This document shows, one piece after another, positions 63,391-64,000 of a stretch of 64,000 nt of DNA; position 1 is the first letter of the stretch; each line of letters begins with the position of its first letter. A model generated the notes under the pieces. It did no database searches, was not told the origin of the DNA, and saw nothing but the letters and a program-made list of their open reading frames with translations. The stretch spans positions 1 to 64,000 of the forward strand of contig NZ_BOMH01000017.1 in assembly GCF_016862095.1 (NCBI RefSeq), written 5' to 3'. Source of the stretch: Actinoplanes cyaneus (GTDB lineage: Bacteria; Actinomycetota; Actinomycetes; Mycobacteriales; Micromonosporaceae). The position numbers and the translations under genes were made by a program.

Positions 63391-64000
63391 TCAGCCGGCG
63401 GCGGCCAGCGCGAAGGCCAGCATCCCGGTCGCGGTGAAGTCCAGGGACGGCTCGTTCGTCGCGGAGACCCGCATGTCGTCGAGGTACTGCGCGTCCTCGC
63501 GGTCGAACTCCGTGTAGGACCCCTCGGAGCAGAACGAGTCCGTCGTCTCCCCCTCCAGCGACTCGACCCGGTCCGCCACGTTCGGGCCGTTGACCACGGC
63601 ACCGGTCATCGACGTGCGGGTCAGAGTCCCGATCTGGTCGTGCGGGCACCTCGGGTACTGCGCACCGGCGCCGATCACCATCGACACGCCCCAGCCGTTC
63701 GCGCCGAGGGTCACGCCGCGCTGGGCGGTGGCGAACGCGTCGTACCGGCCGTCGCCGGTCATCCGCCGGTAGAGCGACGCGGTCGCCGCCCAGCCGAGCT
63801 GCCGCGCCGCGTAGTCCGCCCCGCCGGCGCCGGACGTCGCGCGCATCGGGTCGCCGGCCGCGGCCTTCACCGCGCTGTCCAGGCGGGTCCGCAGGTCCTG
63901 GACGAGCGCGTTGGCCGGCGCCAGCCGGTACATCTCGGCGTCGGCGAGCGCGTCGACGTCGTAGATGGTCAGCCCGTCGTCGCCGCCCTCGGTCTCGTCC
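63391..64000 (-). CDS. GH9 endoglucanase, C-terminal part (window edge)
   Basis: The 3' end of a glycoside hydrolase family 9 cellulase; the gene continues beyond the window (the reading frame is open to position 64000). The visible part has the GH9 landmarks TIYDVDALADAEMYRL, GANGWGVSMVIGAGAQYPRCPHDQIG and a catalytic-acid region SFCSEGSYTEFDREDAQYLDD. The enzyme hydrolyses internal beta-1,4-glucan bonds and is normally secreted. Its N-terminus and any carbohydrate-binding modules are not visible. Confidence 0.88.
   Translation of the reverse strand, partial: DETEGGDDGLTIYDVDALADAEMYRLAPANALVQDLRTRLDSAVKAAAGDPMRATSGAGGADYAARQLGWAATASLYRRMTGDGRYDAFATAQRGVTLGANGWGVSMVIGAGAQYPRCPHDQIGTLTRTSMTGAVVNGPNVADRVESLEGETTDSFCSEGSYTEFDREDAQYLDDMRVSATNEPSLDFTATGMLAFALAAAG

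Overview
This 64 kb window is chromosomal DNA from a high-GC actinomycete, most likely a Micromonosporaceae member such as Actinoplanes. The evidence is codon usage, GTG/TTG starts, a mycothiol-dependent formaldehyde dehydrogenase, a mec-cysO-cysM sulfur-carrier cluster in the same order as mycobacterial Rv1330c-Rv1341, an aa3-type ctaD, L,D-transpeptidases and oligoribonuclease. No phage, IS element, CRISPR array or antibiotic gene cluster is visible. It reads as a core/soft-core region with dispersed repeats in gene junctions.

Layout. 0-10 kb: an SDR oxidoreductase, a 1,497-residue helicase-nuclease (possible defence protein), a PAS-GGDEF-EAL protein, a cupin, and MarR-MscR. 10-19 kb: a GH63-like glycosidase, a LigD-like phosphoesterase whose ligase half has lost its catalytic lysine, an FAD monooxygenase, cytochrome oxidase subunit I, an MFS transporter and a luciferase-like oxidoreductase. 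19-31 kb: small hydrolase, GNAT, NAD salvage (pncA, pncB), clpS, DUF2017, mec, cysO, cysM, a cAMP-phosphodiesterase-like MBL protein, a GT4 glycosyltransferase, rph, the RdgB nucleotide pyrophosphatase and a second MFS transporter behind a MerR-type promoter. 30.3-38.2 kb: a complete histidine-utilisation operon (RpiR-hutU-M20 amidohydrolase-hutF-hutI-hutH) with translationally coupled genes. 38-44 kb: HAD phosphatase, MOSC protein, expansin-like protein, tRNA-Leu, peroxiredoxin, SAM decarboxylase and an Asp23/Gls24 protein. 44-49 kb: a likely copper/redox cluster (membrane proteins, DsbA-like, MauE, ECF sigma, CopC-CopD fusion). 49-57 kb: a 1,074-residue disordered membrane protein, orn, tRNA-His, an ECF sigma with coupled membrane partner, a lipoprotein and a TetR/membrane-protein pair. 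57-64 kb: two tandem L,D-transpeptidases, two tRNA-Lys genes flanking an AraC-cupin pair and a SEC-C protein, and the 3' end of a GH9 cellulase.

Most notable observations: (1) CysO carries 13 residues after its Gly-Gly, so it should need processing before thiocarboxylation, and the JAMM protease gene mec lies just upstream with a small Cys-containing ORF between them; (2) four related ~50-nt palindromes all sit at convergent junctions, two of them being exact inverted copies; (3) an 86-nt perfect inverted repeat brackets tRNA-Leu; (4) a triplicated convergent gene-end junction; (5) an inactive-looking LigD-type ligase domain; (6) many start codons lie 6-7 nt after a -10-like hexamer, suggesting leaderless transcription. 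All functions are inferred from sequence reading alone; no database search was run.
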